The position numbers and the translations under genes were made by a program. Below, in pieces: positions 31,890 to 43,369 of a DNA stretch of 64,000 nucleotides. Source of the DNA: Pseudo-nitzschia pungens (lineage: Eukaryota; Bacillariophyta; Bacillariophyceae; Bacillariales; Bacillariaceae); the NCBI GenBank assembly GCA_037355855.1, contig CM074769.1, positions 1,922,001 through 1,986,000 on the forward strand, written 5' to 3'. Each line of letters starts with the position of its first letter. The first letter of the stretch is position 1. The notes under the pieces were generated by a model that ran no database searches, had not been told where the DNA came from, and saw only the letters and a program-made list of their open reading frames with translations.

Positions 31890-32867
31890 TCACACGCTTC
31901 CCTCGATGACCACGGCCACCTCGTTGCGGCGCAGAATGTTCGGAGTAATGAACGGATCGTGGTACCCGTACACCAAAGTGGTGGAGTCGCTTCCACTCCC
32001 GCTTCGACTCGGAATGTCGGCCCGTTCCAGAGCCGTTTCCAGCTTGGCTCGCATGTCCCGGACCCGTTCGTCGCTGGGGGGTTTGCCGGCAAACCGCTTG
32101 ACGGCGAGCGTGTGCGCGGGGACCTGCCGCAGCCGGACGGCTTTTTCGAGGGGTTTCGGAACCGTTTTCATCGTGTAGTCGCTTCCGATCACAAAGGAAA
32201 CCCTGAAACGGAACACCCGATGAATGAATGAATGAACGAACGAAGCAAGCAAGCAATCAATCGATTCGGTTTGGTGGAAAAATGGCCCAACATCACAAAG
32301 CAGAACAGAACGTGAAGTGTTCGCAAGAAGAGTGTCGGGGTGAGCGAGTGACGATCGGTGGATTGCTCGCTTTCTTTTCGCAGGACAGCACAATCAGCAC
32401 AATCAACTCACGCACGCACGCTAGCACGCACATAAGCACTCATAAACGCACCTAGTTTTCTTGTTGTCGCCGCCGTCGATCCGTACCGGTGCCGTCATTG
32501 CCATCGGCTCGTTGTCGCTCTCGCTGTCGCTCCGGCCTCCGACAAGACCGCCACTCTTGCGCGCCTTGTTCTTTCCGAAAATGTATCCCGCCAGCGTTCG
32601 AAAGGACTGCTTCCCCGCGCTCTGGAATCCGGAAGAGGCTTCTCCCGACGCGGTGGTCTCGGCTATCAAATAGGGTTCGTACCGCCGGATCTCCACCCCG
32701 TCCGCCAGGCGTTGGACGACGGTGTACCGGGGTCGGTCCAGCTTCTCGGCCTCCAGGAAGGCGTAGATCCCGCCCGCGTATCGAAGCGACGTTAGGACCG
32801 CGGCGCCGCCGACGAGCAGTTTTCCGAACCAGGTGGCAACGATTCGTTGCAAAAACGGTTGAATCAT
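31890..32867 (-). CDS. SOUL-family haem-binding protein, 2 exons
   Basis: Minus-strand exons are 32867-32452 and 32202-31890 (intron GTGCGT...TTTCAG, 249 bp), giving 242 aa. The SOUL/HBP fold is recognisable from YTVVQRLADGVEIRRYEPYLIAE, FRTLAGYIFGKN, PMAMTAPV and, in exon 2, VSFVIGSDYTMKTVPKP with LAVKRFAGKP. Joining restores KTRVSFVIGS, the expected core strand. Proteins of this family bind haem or related tetrapyrroles and are thought to help carry or buffer them. A hydrophobic segment near residues 15-38 (LLVGGAAVLTSLRYAGGIYAF) could anchor it in a membrane or form part of a targeting sequence. I chose ATG 32867 as the first in frame. Confidence 0.87.
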
Positions 32868-33609
32868 GATGGACGGTCGATGGATGGCTAACAATGATAA
32901 TGCTGTATGGTATGGTGGTGACAGTCAAGTGGGAATAGCGTTTGGATTCCGTCTCAACAAGATCTCGATAGATCATCAAAAAAATTACCGTTCGTACAAT
33001 AATTAGTAGTGCTACCGTACTCTTACGACTAACGACGTCACTTCCGCCTAAAAGTACGTGTACCGATACATGTTCCCTATTTTACCGGTCGATTTTACCC
33101 ACATTTGAGAGATTGAGACTGAGTCAGTCAGTCACGTTTAGGTTTCGATTGGCGCTCAATCAAGGGCGTGCGAAGTTACAAGTTACGAAGTACGAAGTAC
33201 GGTACTTGTCAACTACAGTACTTCGAACTTCGTAGTAGCTACGTACTGGTATCAGTACTCGGTCGGATCGCAGGTCCCATAGCTCCTGCGAGGGTTGGCC
33301 CATGAGCAATACCACACCCCGGACTGGTAGCTTTCCGCCAGGCGAGAGACGGGCAGTTGGAATTGGGCTTTGCAGATTCACTTCATAAATAAACGAGCCT
33401 TACGAGTACTGGTAGGAATAAAATTTTAGTATCGATCGAATGCATTTCAAGTCAACGAATGTTTTTACGGTAAGGCTTACCTCAGAAAGAAACTGATTTT
33501 ACACTACGTAAGATCTGTCGTACGTAGAGATTACGAATCCAAAAGGTTTGATAACCCTTTCCTAATTATAATAGCCCAAAGAAAGAGTTTCTCATTCTCA
33601 AAAATGAGG
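32868..33609. other. Intergenic, promoter side of the SOUL gene
   Basis: No gene is seen. GTAC/CTTAC-type words are dense at 33010-33075, 33180-33260 and 33467-33485 (cggtaaggcttacc), again at the 5' side of a gene. Confidence 0.4.
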
Positions 33610-33828
33610 TATCGTTTAGCTGCGGCGGAAAAATCTACTGAAAACCAGTTGTTTTAGGACCATCCTATATTGCTGATCGTATTAGTCAAATAACAGTTTA
33701 ATGTTAATCTGATGAGTCTTATTTTACTCAATTTAGTCAAACATCAGTTTATTTTTGATCTGATGAGTCCTATTTCACCCTTTTTTATTGAATACTGATC
33801 CTGCTAGTCAAATTTTACTCAATTTTGG

Positions 33829-33889
33829 AAACAGGGGTAATAATAGAGCGCGCATCGTGTCGCACCCCTTTCTATTATGACCCCTGTTT
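33829..33889. repeat. Inverted repeat / hairpin
   Basis: Arms 33829-33846 (aaacaggggtaataatag) and 33872-33889 pair at 17 of 18 positions around a 25-base loop. It lies inside the MITE-like element. Confidence 0.85.
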
Positions 33890-34030
33890 GGAAAGCCGTT
33901 CCTTCGGAGAAAAAAGAGAACCCGACTTATTGAATCAAAGTAGTCATTACCGGTAAGCCTCGCTAAAATTGGCCAAAATAAAACTTGAATCGAATTAGTC
34001 ATTACTAGTAAATGCGTGAGGTTCTAAAGT

Positions 34031-34252
34031 GGTTCTAAAAATGCGCATATGCGCATGTGCCAAAATTACATGTGTCAACTTCAGTGAGTATTTGCAACAA
34101 CAAGAGCACCTCTGAAGTCTATAGAACCATATACCTATGGAAAGAGGAGAGTGAGAGCTTTCTAACAAGCCATTACTTGTTGCTATTGGATCTATACTTT
34201 AGAAGTTATGATTACTCCAAAAAAAAATGCGCATATCTGCAGTTTTAGAACC
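34031..34252. repeat. Nested inverted repeat (222 bp)
   Basis: Arms 34031-34056 (ggttctaaaaatgcgcatat...) and 34227-34252 match at 23 of 26 positions in inverted order. The right arm abuts the outer element's right terminal repeat. It may be a separate short element inserted near that end, or a subterminal repeat of the same element. Confidence 0.65.
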
Positions 34253-34271
34253 CCGCCGCAGCTAAACGATA

Positions 34272-34904
34272 GGGAACAAATGCATTTATTGAAGAAGATT
34301 TCGATACCGATTGATATTGTTTTCATTCGTTTTCTGTTTTTCCTTTCTTCTTTCTCAGAGTTTCTCTGTGGTCTTTCACGACTGAACCAACCAATTGTTT
34401 GTGTTTGGTTTTTACAGTACCATAAATAAGCCGGAATTTATAATAAACACACGAGATAATGGTGATTTTGAGAACGATTCCTCCGTCTTCGCACGATTCC
34501 TACCAATCACCGTAGACACTGTACGAGTGGTGCGCAGGGACTAGAACTCGGTTTTTGTAATATTACTACTAGTACTTGTGCTGTGTTTCGGGTGACAACG
34601 CATCGGTTGAGGCACTTCATGTTTGGACTCCGGACTCGACCGTAATTACCCGTAGTTGTGTAATCGTAATAAAGCGACGGTAATTACGGTACAGACCCGC
34701 TACCATTCTAGTTCGTGGCATCACCAAACACCTATCACCACACATTAGTTGTAAACCAAAAAGAGGCGTTCACTCGTGATGAATTCTGTCGATGATTCCG
34801 AACATAAAACACAAATTAATTTCCATTAGTAACAAAAGAAAACTTGTTTGAATACCCAGAAGAAAACGACATCGAGGTGGTGAGAAACAAAGCCGCAAAC
34901 GTTG
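34272..34904. other. Intergenic, upstream of the next gene
   Basis: No gene is seen. A run of gtaattaccg/cggtaattac words lies at 34640-34695. Confidence 0.35.
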
Positions 34905-35819
34905 ATGAAATTGCACACCATAATGGAAGTAGGAACGATTCTTGCCATGTCGCACAACCAATACCAATTTGAGGAATGCGGGGAACTCTGCGAGTACGAT
35001 CCTCCTCCCGTAAACGATGATACCGATAACAGCTCCGGAAATTTACCAATGGCCACGAGACCTTCCAAACCATTGAGTCCGTGCAGGAACCGACTAAGTG
35101 GTCTGGTTTCGGAGGCCTCGATGGATTTTGGCGAGCTCCAAGACGATCCGAAAACCGATAGATTTGCATCGGGTTCCACGTATTCCAGGAGCAAGAAGAG
35201 GTTGTCGACCGGAAGCAACCGAGTGTCACTGGATGTGAACGACTTGCAAAAATTGTCGGACGACCTGCAATCCGACGGATCTCTTTCTTTCTCCTCGTGG
35301 TATCAGCAACCGTCCTCTCCGCTAAACAGCAGTGGGAGTACCAATGCGAGTTCGACTCCGAGCGACGGGACCAGCTCCCAGAACTCTCTGGGAGGCGGGT
35401 ATCTCAGCTACAACTCCGGCAACAGCACGGTCAATTTTGGGGAAGTACCAGAAGAATGCTTGTCCCATTTCCTCAGCGCTTGCAAACAGTCCCACGATTC
35501 CCTGACCACGGTCGACGAGAACGGAGAAAGCGATTGGACGCTTTCTACCGCTCTGACGAAGGAATCCTCGATCACTTCCTTGAATGGAAGCAATTCGTTG
35601 AACGGAAGCGGTCATCATTCTTCTTCTTCCTGTTCGCGTCGACGAAGAGTGAAATTCGAGGCAGCGAGCCGACTGGAAAAAATACAGGAATTCGAAAAAC
35701 CGAATTACGACGACTTTCACCTATTGTACTACACGGCACACGAACTCCAAAAAATGATTGACTGCTGGAGAGCGGAAACCGGAGCGGAACACATAACCTT
35801 AGGCCGCACCGACGACTAG
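34905..35819 (+). CDS. Ser-rich protein with PP1-docking (RVxF) motif and conserved-looking C-terminal helix block
   Basis: A single exon encodes 304 aa from ATG 34905. Residues 1-240 are disordered and rich in Ser, Asn, Gly and Asp. The last 65 residues look structured: basic RRRRVKFEAASRLEKIQ, then EFEKPNYDDFHLLYYTAHELQ and KMIDCWR. RVKF is the classic docking motif for protein phosphatase 1, and a helix following it (LEKIQEF) is common in PP1 regulators. From memory, diatom genomes hold many proteins with a short C-terminal block of this kind, but I cannot name a family. A phosphatase-targeting or signalling role is inferred only. It converges with the PP2C gene. Confidence 0.7.
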   Translation: MKLHTIMEVGTILAMSHNQYQFEECGELCEYDPPPVNDDTDNSSGNLPMATRPSKPLSPCRNRLSGLVSEASMDFGELQDDPKTDRFASGSTYSRSKKRLSTGSNRVSLDVNDLQKLSDDLQSDGSLSFSSWYQQPSSPLNSSGSTNASSTPSDGTSSQNSLGGGYLSYNSGNSTVNFGEVPEECLSHFLSACKQSHDSLTTVDENGESDWTLSTALTKESSITSLNGSNSLNGSGHHSSSSCSRRRRVKFEAASRLEKIQEFEKPNYDDFHLLYYTAHELQKMIDCWRAETGAEHITLGRTDD

Positions 35820-36162
35820 ACTTTGTACGGATAATAGAGACAACACATACTCAATAGAACTACACAATTAAAACAATAAGAATATAAATCTCACGATTTC
35901 ACCTACTCGTTGGACTTTCGTCTAAGAATTTGAAGCTAACCCAGGAACAAGACCTTTTCGATAGGCCACGATATCAAATCAATCGCAGGAAAAAAGAGTC
36001 GCACGCAAACGATAGGCTGAATTGCAATTGAATTATCAAAACTTATTCGGGACTGTGCATGTTCGAAGAACATGATTGTTCGAAGAACATGATTGTTCGA
36101 AGAACATGATGCTGCAACAGAGTCCACTTTATATTATCATTATGATTATTATTATTTTATGT
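35820..36162. other. Short convergent intergenic region with a tandem repeat
   Basis: No gene is seen. It holds 2.8 copies of a 17-bp unit (gttcgaagaacatgatt) at 36061-36108, downstream of both neighbours. Confidence 0.6.
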
Positions 36163-39100
36163 TTATTCTATATCGTCTCTAGAAAAAAGTCTAACGAGCA
36201 CCACCGTAATATTGTCGGAGGATCCGAGGTGAACGGCCAATTCCGCAAGACGGGCGGCTGCCTTTTTGGCCGTCACCTTTTTGCGATACAACAGATCTCG
36301 AACGATCCGGACGGCATCGTCGGCGTCCATGACATCCCACAACCCATCGCATGCCAGCAGCAGAAATTCCATAGAAACGCCTTCCTGCCCGACCCTCATT
36401 CGATGGAAATCGGGAGTGTTGGTGACGAGGTCACCTCGGAAGCAGCGGTTGTGGTTCTCTGGATAGGGCAGAAACAGAGTGGTCTCCCACGAGGAAGCGT
36501 CGTCCGATGGCGACGAGTCATGTTTGGATGAGGAATTGAAGTCGGCCTTGAAGTCTCTGTCTCCAATGGCTCTGCTGACGGCGAGTTCGCCGCAGACTCT
36601 GGATATGTGGATGATTCGTTGCGGAGCGGCGTTGCATTTCTTGGTAGATCGTTCGCTATCGGTAAAATTGGTTTCCCCGTTGCTCGAAGACAAGTGCATG
36701 CAGCGCTTTAGAATGCCAATCACGTCTTCGTCGTGGAAATCCATTCGTCGAAACTGACCAATGGGGATCTCGGTTTCGGTGGTGATCCAGCCGTTTGCCT
36801 TTTCGATCCGGGTTTTTTCCTGCTCGGCGGATGGCGAGTGAACGGTGGTGACCTCCCTCCAGAAACAATGCTTCGGGGCTTCACCATTGCTATCGCTGTT
36901 GTCCTTGTCTGCGGAAAACGAGCCGAAATCATTCGGACCGATTTCGAGCTGTTCCCAACCATCATCGGAGGAATACGATTCGGCATCGTCGACCGATCGG
37001 CAGAGAAATCCCCGGCAATCACCAAGACTGGCAATGACCAAATTCTCGTTCGCCAGCATCGCAACGAGCGCCGTTGCCCCGGACTCCCACTCTCTTCCTC
37101 CTTCCTGGCAAAGACTGCAAAATTCGTCGTCCATCTTCACAATCGCTTCGTGCAGGACGGATTCCATTTGCGACGAGCTGAACGGCGTTTCGTTCGCAGC
37201 AGCGTTGCTTCCGACCCGCAACTCGCTGTGAATGAAACGCCCCAATTGCTCCACCGCATACCTAGCTCCCTGGTTGCCGCAATGTCCATCAAAGATGCCA
37301 AACAGACCGACGCTGTGATCGGTGTCGTCCTCTCTCCAGGTGTTTTGCGAAGGGGTGCCGTACGAAGTGGAATCAAAAGCATTCAACAGGTCGTTCGTTA
37401 GAATGTAGGAATCCTCGTTGGATTCTCGCACGCCGCACTCGGAAATCGCACCAATCTCCCAGCGCAACGCGGATTTGCTCGTCTTCGTGTCGTCGGAGTG
37501 AGCACCGCCGAAACTTCCGTGGGCCTCCGCATTTGTTTTTTCCAATCGAGATGCCCTCTTCGGGATGAACATTTCGTCCAGGATGGATCCCTCGATCAGT
37601 TGCGGGTCGGCGCAGCCCCCCAGCACAAAGCCCGACGTGGACTTATCGACAATGTCGAGCTGATCGGCCCTGGAGTTACGGACAGTGTCGGGCTGGTCGG
37701 GAGTTCCTTTCCCAGCGCTTGTCGGAGTGGAAGAATAGTGTTCGGTGGGAGGGGTAATGGGTGTGTACTGATAGGGTTCTGCCGAAGTGAAGAACGATGC
37801 ATCGTTTTTGTTCTTCGTCGACTCACAACTACCATTGCCATCCTGTGATTGCTGGTTTTGTTGGCGTCGGAGATGCGGTGGAACGTATTTTGTCTTTCTT
37901 CGAAGATGCGGTGGAATGTATTTGCCTTTGCTCCCACTGGCAGTAGTCGATGCTTTCACCGTGAATTGCAGTGGCTTGGATTTCATCGGTGACGACGATG
38001 ACGACGACTGACTGGGTGGCAGATCCGCATCCCGCCGAGTGGAATCGTCCGAACCCGGCGTTAGTTTCGATGCCAGCGGCGTCATCACCGCCGGAGTCGC
38101 TGCCGCTGTCGGAGCCATCTCGTGCAAGCGTCCCTTGACCGGGACCGCGGGAGGAATCAAGTGACGCACGGGTGGACTGATGGATTCGGGAGACGCCCGC
38201 ACATTGCTCGGTGAATGTTCCCGAAAGACAAAGGGAATGTTCGAAAAATCCAAATCGCCCGCGTCCGGCGTCGACGACAGGGATGCCGTCTCGGAAGCAG
38301 TCCGCTTGACGTCCATTCGGCGTTTCAGGGTCGTCCTGCCGTGACCGTGGGACAACAGAGTCTGTTGCACCACCGAGGGACTGGTCGAGATGAGTCGGTG
38401 CAGGTGCTTTTCGGACGAACTGTGGGGAATCGATTGGGACAGTCCCACCATGTTTGCCGACGACAACGATGCCGACAGCTGTCGGCTGGAAAGGGAGGTG
38501 GACAACATGCTGCTGCTGGGGTGACGGTGTTCCAATCCAACACCGCCGCCGCCGCTGCCGATGCTACCGGGCAGCTGGTTGTCGATGAAATTGCGCATGA
38601 ACGACGCCAGTGTTCGGTGGAATTGAAAGATCCATTCTTTCATTTCCGTCGGATCCTGTCCCTTGAGGACGAGCCTGTCGATGAACTTGTTTTCGCCCGA
38701 GCCCGAGCAGTCGTCGTCGTATTCGTCGTCGTCACCATCGTCGTCGTTGTCGTTGTTCTTGTTGCTGTCTTCCATAGCCAGCAATTCGAACGCGTTCTGC
38801 CCGTACTGTTGCTCCGCGGTTCGGACTCCCCCCACGCAATCCATAAAGACGCGCTTTTCCCACATGACGCGGATCGTGTCGGTGTCGGTGTCGGCGTAGG
38901 CATCGGCGTAAGCATCCGGCAGCGGAATGCCGCTCGAATCAATGTGGTGCAGCAGGTGGCGGTCGGGTCGCACCATCGGTGACTTGCTCAGGTCCTGCTT
39001 CCAGTTCTTTGGTCGACCCGCACCGGCTTCGCCGCCGGGAGGATTCCAGGGGGGCACGAGGCCGGCTCCCGTGCCGCCGCCGAACCGCAGTTTGCCACTC

Positions 39101-41006
39101 AAGAGGCTGCTGCGACCGTCGTACGAGGTGCTGTAAAAATCGTTCGTGTGGATGCTATTGTTGTTGGTTCGTTGTTGCTGTTGCTGTTGCTGTTGATAAT
39201 GATGATGTTGCTGCTGCTGCTCTTGTTCCATCATCGTTTCTTCCATCCGGCTGCGGGTGTTTCGCTTGCGCTCCGCGGAAGCCTCCATGCTGTTTCCGTC
39301 GGTGGCATTTCGGTAAAAGTACAGAATGCCGTCCTCCAGCACGCAATACTTGGCCCTCCACAGGTGCTTGTCCTCGGGATCGACAAAATCCCTGGGAATT
39401 TCGTTCGCGGTGTGTCCGGCGACCGATCGAAAGTCGGACGCGCGGGGGCTCTGCGACAGCGGGATGGGTTCGGAATTCCGTCGGTGCAGGGCCTCGTGAA
39501 AGGAGGAGGACGGTGGCAGCGCCGACGAGCTCTTGTTGTGGTTGGAGGCCAGGATGGGTATGGGTCGTCTCGCCGATCGCGCCGAACCCGCAATGCTGCC
39601 GGTGCCGGACACAAACTTGATCGGGGCTGTCGTCGTCGAGGGAGTGGCGGCAACGTCGCGTGGAGTTGCGAACGCGTTGGCCCTTGAGGGGTGGGATGTT
39701 GGCGGTGGTTTGTCGTTTGGTTCGTTGGTCCCTCCCGCTCCCGATCCTCCGCTCTGATCGAATCGAATTTCACCGCTGCTGTCCTCTTCGTCGTGTTGGT
39801 CGTTGTTCTTGTCGAGATGGACCCCAAAAAACTCGAGGGCGATGTGGAGGGCATTCTTTGTGGCACCGCCTTTCTTTCGGTGTGCGTGGGGACGACGAGA
39901 AGGAGTTTCGTATTGTTGTTGCATGATGGGTTGGAGAGATTCCGCTAGTTCGGTAATAGAGTTATTCCGCAAGTGGGTCGAGTTGTCGTATTGGGCACTC
40001 GGGGGCATCGATTGTAGTTGCGTTTGAATTTGAATTTGAATCTGCGTCTGCGTTCGCGTCTGCGTTTGCGTTTCTATTGTTTGTTGCCGGGGAAGAGAAC
40101 CATGCTCGTTCATGCCGGTACCCGCAAACATGGCCGGCATGACGGGAAGCTTTGGGACGCGGCCCACCGGATCTAGTGCGTACATCGTATCTACTTCGTG
40201 CACGGGACGATGGGCATTGCCATGTGGGTCTATTTCGTATTGCTGTTCCCCGTGTTCCAAGAATTCTTCCGCAACGGGGTGATTGGATCGTTTGTACAAA
40301 TATCCGCTGTACGTTATGCTGGACATGCCCGGAATTGTGGCGCTTTGTTGCCTGCAAATCGCAAATTTTGGGGATGTCCAGTAAAACAAAGCAAGAGCGG
40401 AGTGAATTGGCATGGGACGACGACATGTGAGCAATAAAGTAGGAAACTAGAGGACAAAGCACTCCGTGGACTCGAGAGACGTGGGCCGAGTGTTTGCTAG
40501 CGCTGGAATTGCTGCTGTCCGTTGACTCGTCCAGATCGCACACGGCCTATTGCATTGCACTTTACTACCTACCTGTATAGTTGATGCGAGGGCTGTGCAT
40601 GGCGAAACAAAAATCCCTTGCCGTCGTAGGATTTCGGCATCATCATCGTCGTCGTATTCGTATTCGTATTCGCATTCGCAATCGCATTCGCCGTTTGTTG
40701 TTGCTGTCGCTGGCTGCTCGTCATGCCGATGCCGAAAGTCGGGGTCTCAAAGACGCTGTTGCTCCGAATTCGTCGATTGGTTCTGTTTGCGCTGCGGAGA
40801 ATGTTGTGATCATTGGTTTCGATGCTGCGGTTCGGCAACGGGGCATCGGTGCTGCTGTTGCGATCGTGGTTGCGATTGTTGTTGTTATTGTTGTTATTTC
40901 TGCTGCTGGAAGCGAAAGCATCGGGATAGGCCCGTAAATTTGCGTGAATGCCATTGGTGTTGGTGGTTGGTTTGGCAGTGCTGGTGGTGGTGTTGTTTTG
41001 GTTCAT
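36163..41006 (-). CDS. PH-domain / PP2C-type protein phosphatase, 2 exons
   Basis: Minus-strand exons are 41006-40573 and 40351-36163 (intron GTAGGT...TTGCAG, 221 bp), giving 1540 aa. Exon 1 is Asn/Thr/Gln-rich; joining reads HQLYRQQSATIPGMSSITYSGYLYKR. PH-like strands are scattered: YSGYLYKR (about 160), HLWRAKYCVLEDGILYFYRN (about 470), KRVFMDCVGG...FELLAMED, and a closing helix EMKEWIFQFHRTLASF. Long low-complexity inserts separate them. A complete PP2C domain starts near 1105: RESNEDSY, GIFDGHCGNQGA, SGATALVA, SLGDCRG, AVSRAIGDRDF, ACDGLWDV and GSSDNITVVLV, including the metal-binding Asp residues, with an insert of about 90 residues between SLGDCR and SRAIGD. It should remove phosphate from Ser/Thr, with the PH domain recruiting it to a membrane lipid or partner. 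Exon 1 is less certain than exon 2. Confidence 0.86.
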
Positions 41007-42535
41007 GGCAAAGTCGTTTTGGTTTCGTTTGTTTGATTTGTGAGCTTGCACACGACAAACATGAATAATATTGCAGTAAGGTTTAATGCTACCGTAGTAG
41101 TAACAAAGTAACGAGAATCGTTTTCTTCCCTTACCAGACGACAGATGCTTGTCGGTAGGTAGTCTTGTTCGTTGGTATTTTGCTCGACTGTACTAGGGCT
41201 ACCGTAGAATAGTAGGCGTTGTTGTTTTCAGTCCCCTTAGAAGTGCCGCCAATAAAGACGCACCTTCGATCGTCGAAACGGTTTCGACGGTGGAAGGACA
41301 TCCATCTACCGAACGGAAAGGGTACAAGACTAAGAAACCAGTACATGTACTTGTGTAGATTGGTACAGTACATGTACCGGTACTGCAGAATACGTGCATT
41401 GAAGTAATTACGTACCGTACATCACATTACAGCACATCAATGTCCTCAAACGCCACGAAACGTAGAGAGAAGAGAATGGAGAGAATACGGAAATCAAAAC
41501 GAAGAACGAACGAATGAAGGCTTCAACAGACAAAAAATGAACGATGATTGGGTAAATTCTCCGTACAAGTAAGGTTACGCATTGATTGAGAGGGGAAACG
41601 AGACGAAGGGAAACAACTTTCGCGGCGGAAAAAAAAACTAAGGTTATTGTCGTACACGTAATTACGAAAAGTACGTGGGAATACGAACGGAATTCAATAC
41701 GGTAACGTTACGGTGGATGAGGAATTGGTTGATTCGTTTCCGGAATTGGGCCCAAGGCGTCATTCATTCATAATCACATCACGGAACAATGGCGCGAAAA
41801 CAGCGATACGCGCACCCTGTGCTTGCCGACACCGTATTATTATCTATAATAAATACAAAACATATGTATCAGTTCAATAAAAAATGCACCTCCCTCTGCA
41901 TGTTTCGCTGTACGGTACGAGTCATATGATAGGTAAGGTTACCTCGTATCCATAATTCTGCGCGATGGGCAGTGTTGGTACCAGTAATTACCTACGGGTA
42001 CCAGATAAGTTAAACCTTACTCGTACGCCGCTTGATTTTTACCCCAATGGACGGAACCCGGGCACGAGTTACCACCATCGCATGCTTCGATTGTACAGTA
42101 AGCCTTACTGTACGGTAATCTTACAGAACTCCCACAGCTTTCAATGCCACTAAAATCTTGCCGCGAACATTCCTTGTGCGATTGATTGATTCATTCATTC
42201 ATTCATTCATTCTTTATCGAAGCAGCTCTTCGTTTGCAACTGCTCCACCATTAGTGTCAACTTCCAAGCTCTTTGCTGCGACACATTCGAACCAGAGTAA
42301 TCAGTTGAAGCGGAAGTTTCGACGCAGGGAACATTGAAAGCGCATTCGGGAACACCAAACACGAAGTGCTTCTTGGGGACTACTGTACCATTTAGCGAGC
42401 AAACGAACCTGCTGGCCGGAATAATAATACGAAGTAGTGAACAATCGCAACCGTTGCATTGACATAGTTGAGCACATACACATACAGCAAAACACTCTCG
42501 ATTGCACATCAAATCAAAAGCAACGATCCAATACC
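41007..42535. other. Divergent intergenic region (1.5 kb), motif-rich
   Basis: No gene is seen. It lies between the 5' ends of the phosphatase and TBP genes and holds several copies of the recurrent motif: caagtaaggttacgc (41566-41580), ggtaaggttacc (41933-41944) and gtaagccttactgtacggtaatcttac (about 42099-42123). GTAC-rich palindromes occur at 41340-41420. A (attc)n stretch is at 42187-42212. Confidence 0.5.
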
Positions 42536-43369
42536 ATGTCTTCCGCCACGAATGGGACCGGTGACAACGACGGGAACGCCGGGTCGAGTTCGATTCCGCT
42601 GTCCATCACCGCAAACCCCCTAAAGAACTCCCACGCTCCGAGCCTCCGGGGATCCGTCATCGAAGCCTCGGACGGGGGAATCACCGGAGACGGGACCAAC
42701 AAGCTCCTGATTCGGATACAAAACATTGCCTCGACGGCGAACCTCGGGGTCCGCCTGGACCTCAAAAAGATCGCCCTCAAGTGCCGGAACACGGAGTTCA
42801 ATCCGCGGCGATTCAGCGCCGTGGTAATGAGGCTGCGGGAACCCCGGGCCACGGCACTGATTTTCGCGTCGGGAAAGATCTGCGTCACGGGCGTCAAGTC
42901 CACCCACAACGTGGCGCTGGCGATCCAGAAGTTTCACTACATCATCGAGCGCATCGGATTCCAGCCCAAGGAGCACATCGGATTCAAGGTCCAGAACATT
43001 GTCGGGACGGCCGATTGCGGCTTTCCGATCCGGTTGGAGGGACTGGTCTACGCGCACAGCGCCTTTGCCTCGTACGAACCGGAGCTCTTTCCGGGCCTGA
43101 TTTATCGCCTGGTCAGTCCGCGGGTGGTCTTTTTGATCTTCGTGTCGGGAAAAATCGTCATCACGGGAGCCAAGAAGGAGGAGGAACTCAAGAACGCCCT
43201 GGAGAAACTCTATCCGGTGCTGGTGGAATTCAAAAAGGTCAACGTGGCGAGTTTTCCCCCGATTGCATCGGCGGCGCAGGGAAAATCGGGCGGCGGCAGC
43301 GAAACAACGCAGCAACAGGGTTTCTTGAAAAACACGCCGGGGTCGGCATCACTGCCGGAGGAAGTTTGA
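42536..43369 (+). CDS. TBP: TATA-box-binding protein (TBP)
   Basis: A single exon encodes 277 aa from ATG 42536. After a Ser/Gly/Asn-rich N-terminus of about 60 residues comes the two-fold saddle. Repeat 1 includes [37 protein letters not shown] and [16 protein letters not shown]. Repeat 2 includes [35 protein letters not shown] and [16 protein letters not shown]. The two LIF/SGK phenylalanines that wedge into the TATA minor groove are present. TBP nucleates transcription by RNA polymerases I, II and III. The tail beyond the saddle ([14 protein letters not shown]..., about 40 residues, Gly/Ser/Gln-rich) is longer than usual. The strand carries high third-position G/C, typical of a well-expressed gene here. 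Confidence 0.96.
   Translation: MSSATNGTGDNDGNAGSSSIPLSITANPLKNSHAPSLRGSVIEASDGGITGDGTNKLLIRIQNIASTANLGVRLDLKKIALKCRNTEFNPRRFSAVVMRLREPRATALIFASGKICVTGVKSTHNVALAIQKFHYIIERIGFQPKEHIGFKVQNIVGTADCGFPIRLEGLVYAHSAFASYEPELFPGLIYRLVSPRVVFLIFVSGKIVITGAKKEEELKNALEKLYPVLVEFKKVNVASFPPIASAAQGKSGGGSETTQQQGFLKNTPGSASLPEEV

Larger units (their letters stand above)
33610..34271. mobile_element. Non-autonomous inverted-repeat element (MITE-like), about 0.66 kb
   Basis: Bases 33610-33628 (tatcgtttagctgcggcgg) and 34253-34271 are perfect 19-bp inverted copies. The outermost TA at each end could be the duplicated target dinucleotide, as in Tc1/mariner or IS630-like elements, leaving 17-bp terminal repeats. The interior has no coding capacity and is A/T-rich. 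It holds diverged direct repeats around gtcaaa...cagttta...tctgatgagtc (33685-33775), a strong hairpin at 33829-33889 and a second inverted repeat at 34031-34252. The mobilising enzyme is unknown; the decayed DDE transposase at 9222-10341 is of a suitable class, but no link is shown. Confidence 0.6.

Noticed and set aside
36061..36108. Heat-shock element
   Set aside because: TTC and GAA are adjacent (ttcgaa), not spaced by two bases as in nTTCnnGAAn, and the site is at 3' ends of genes.
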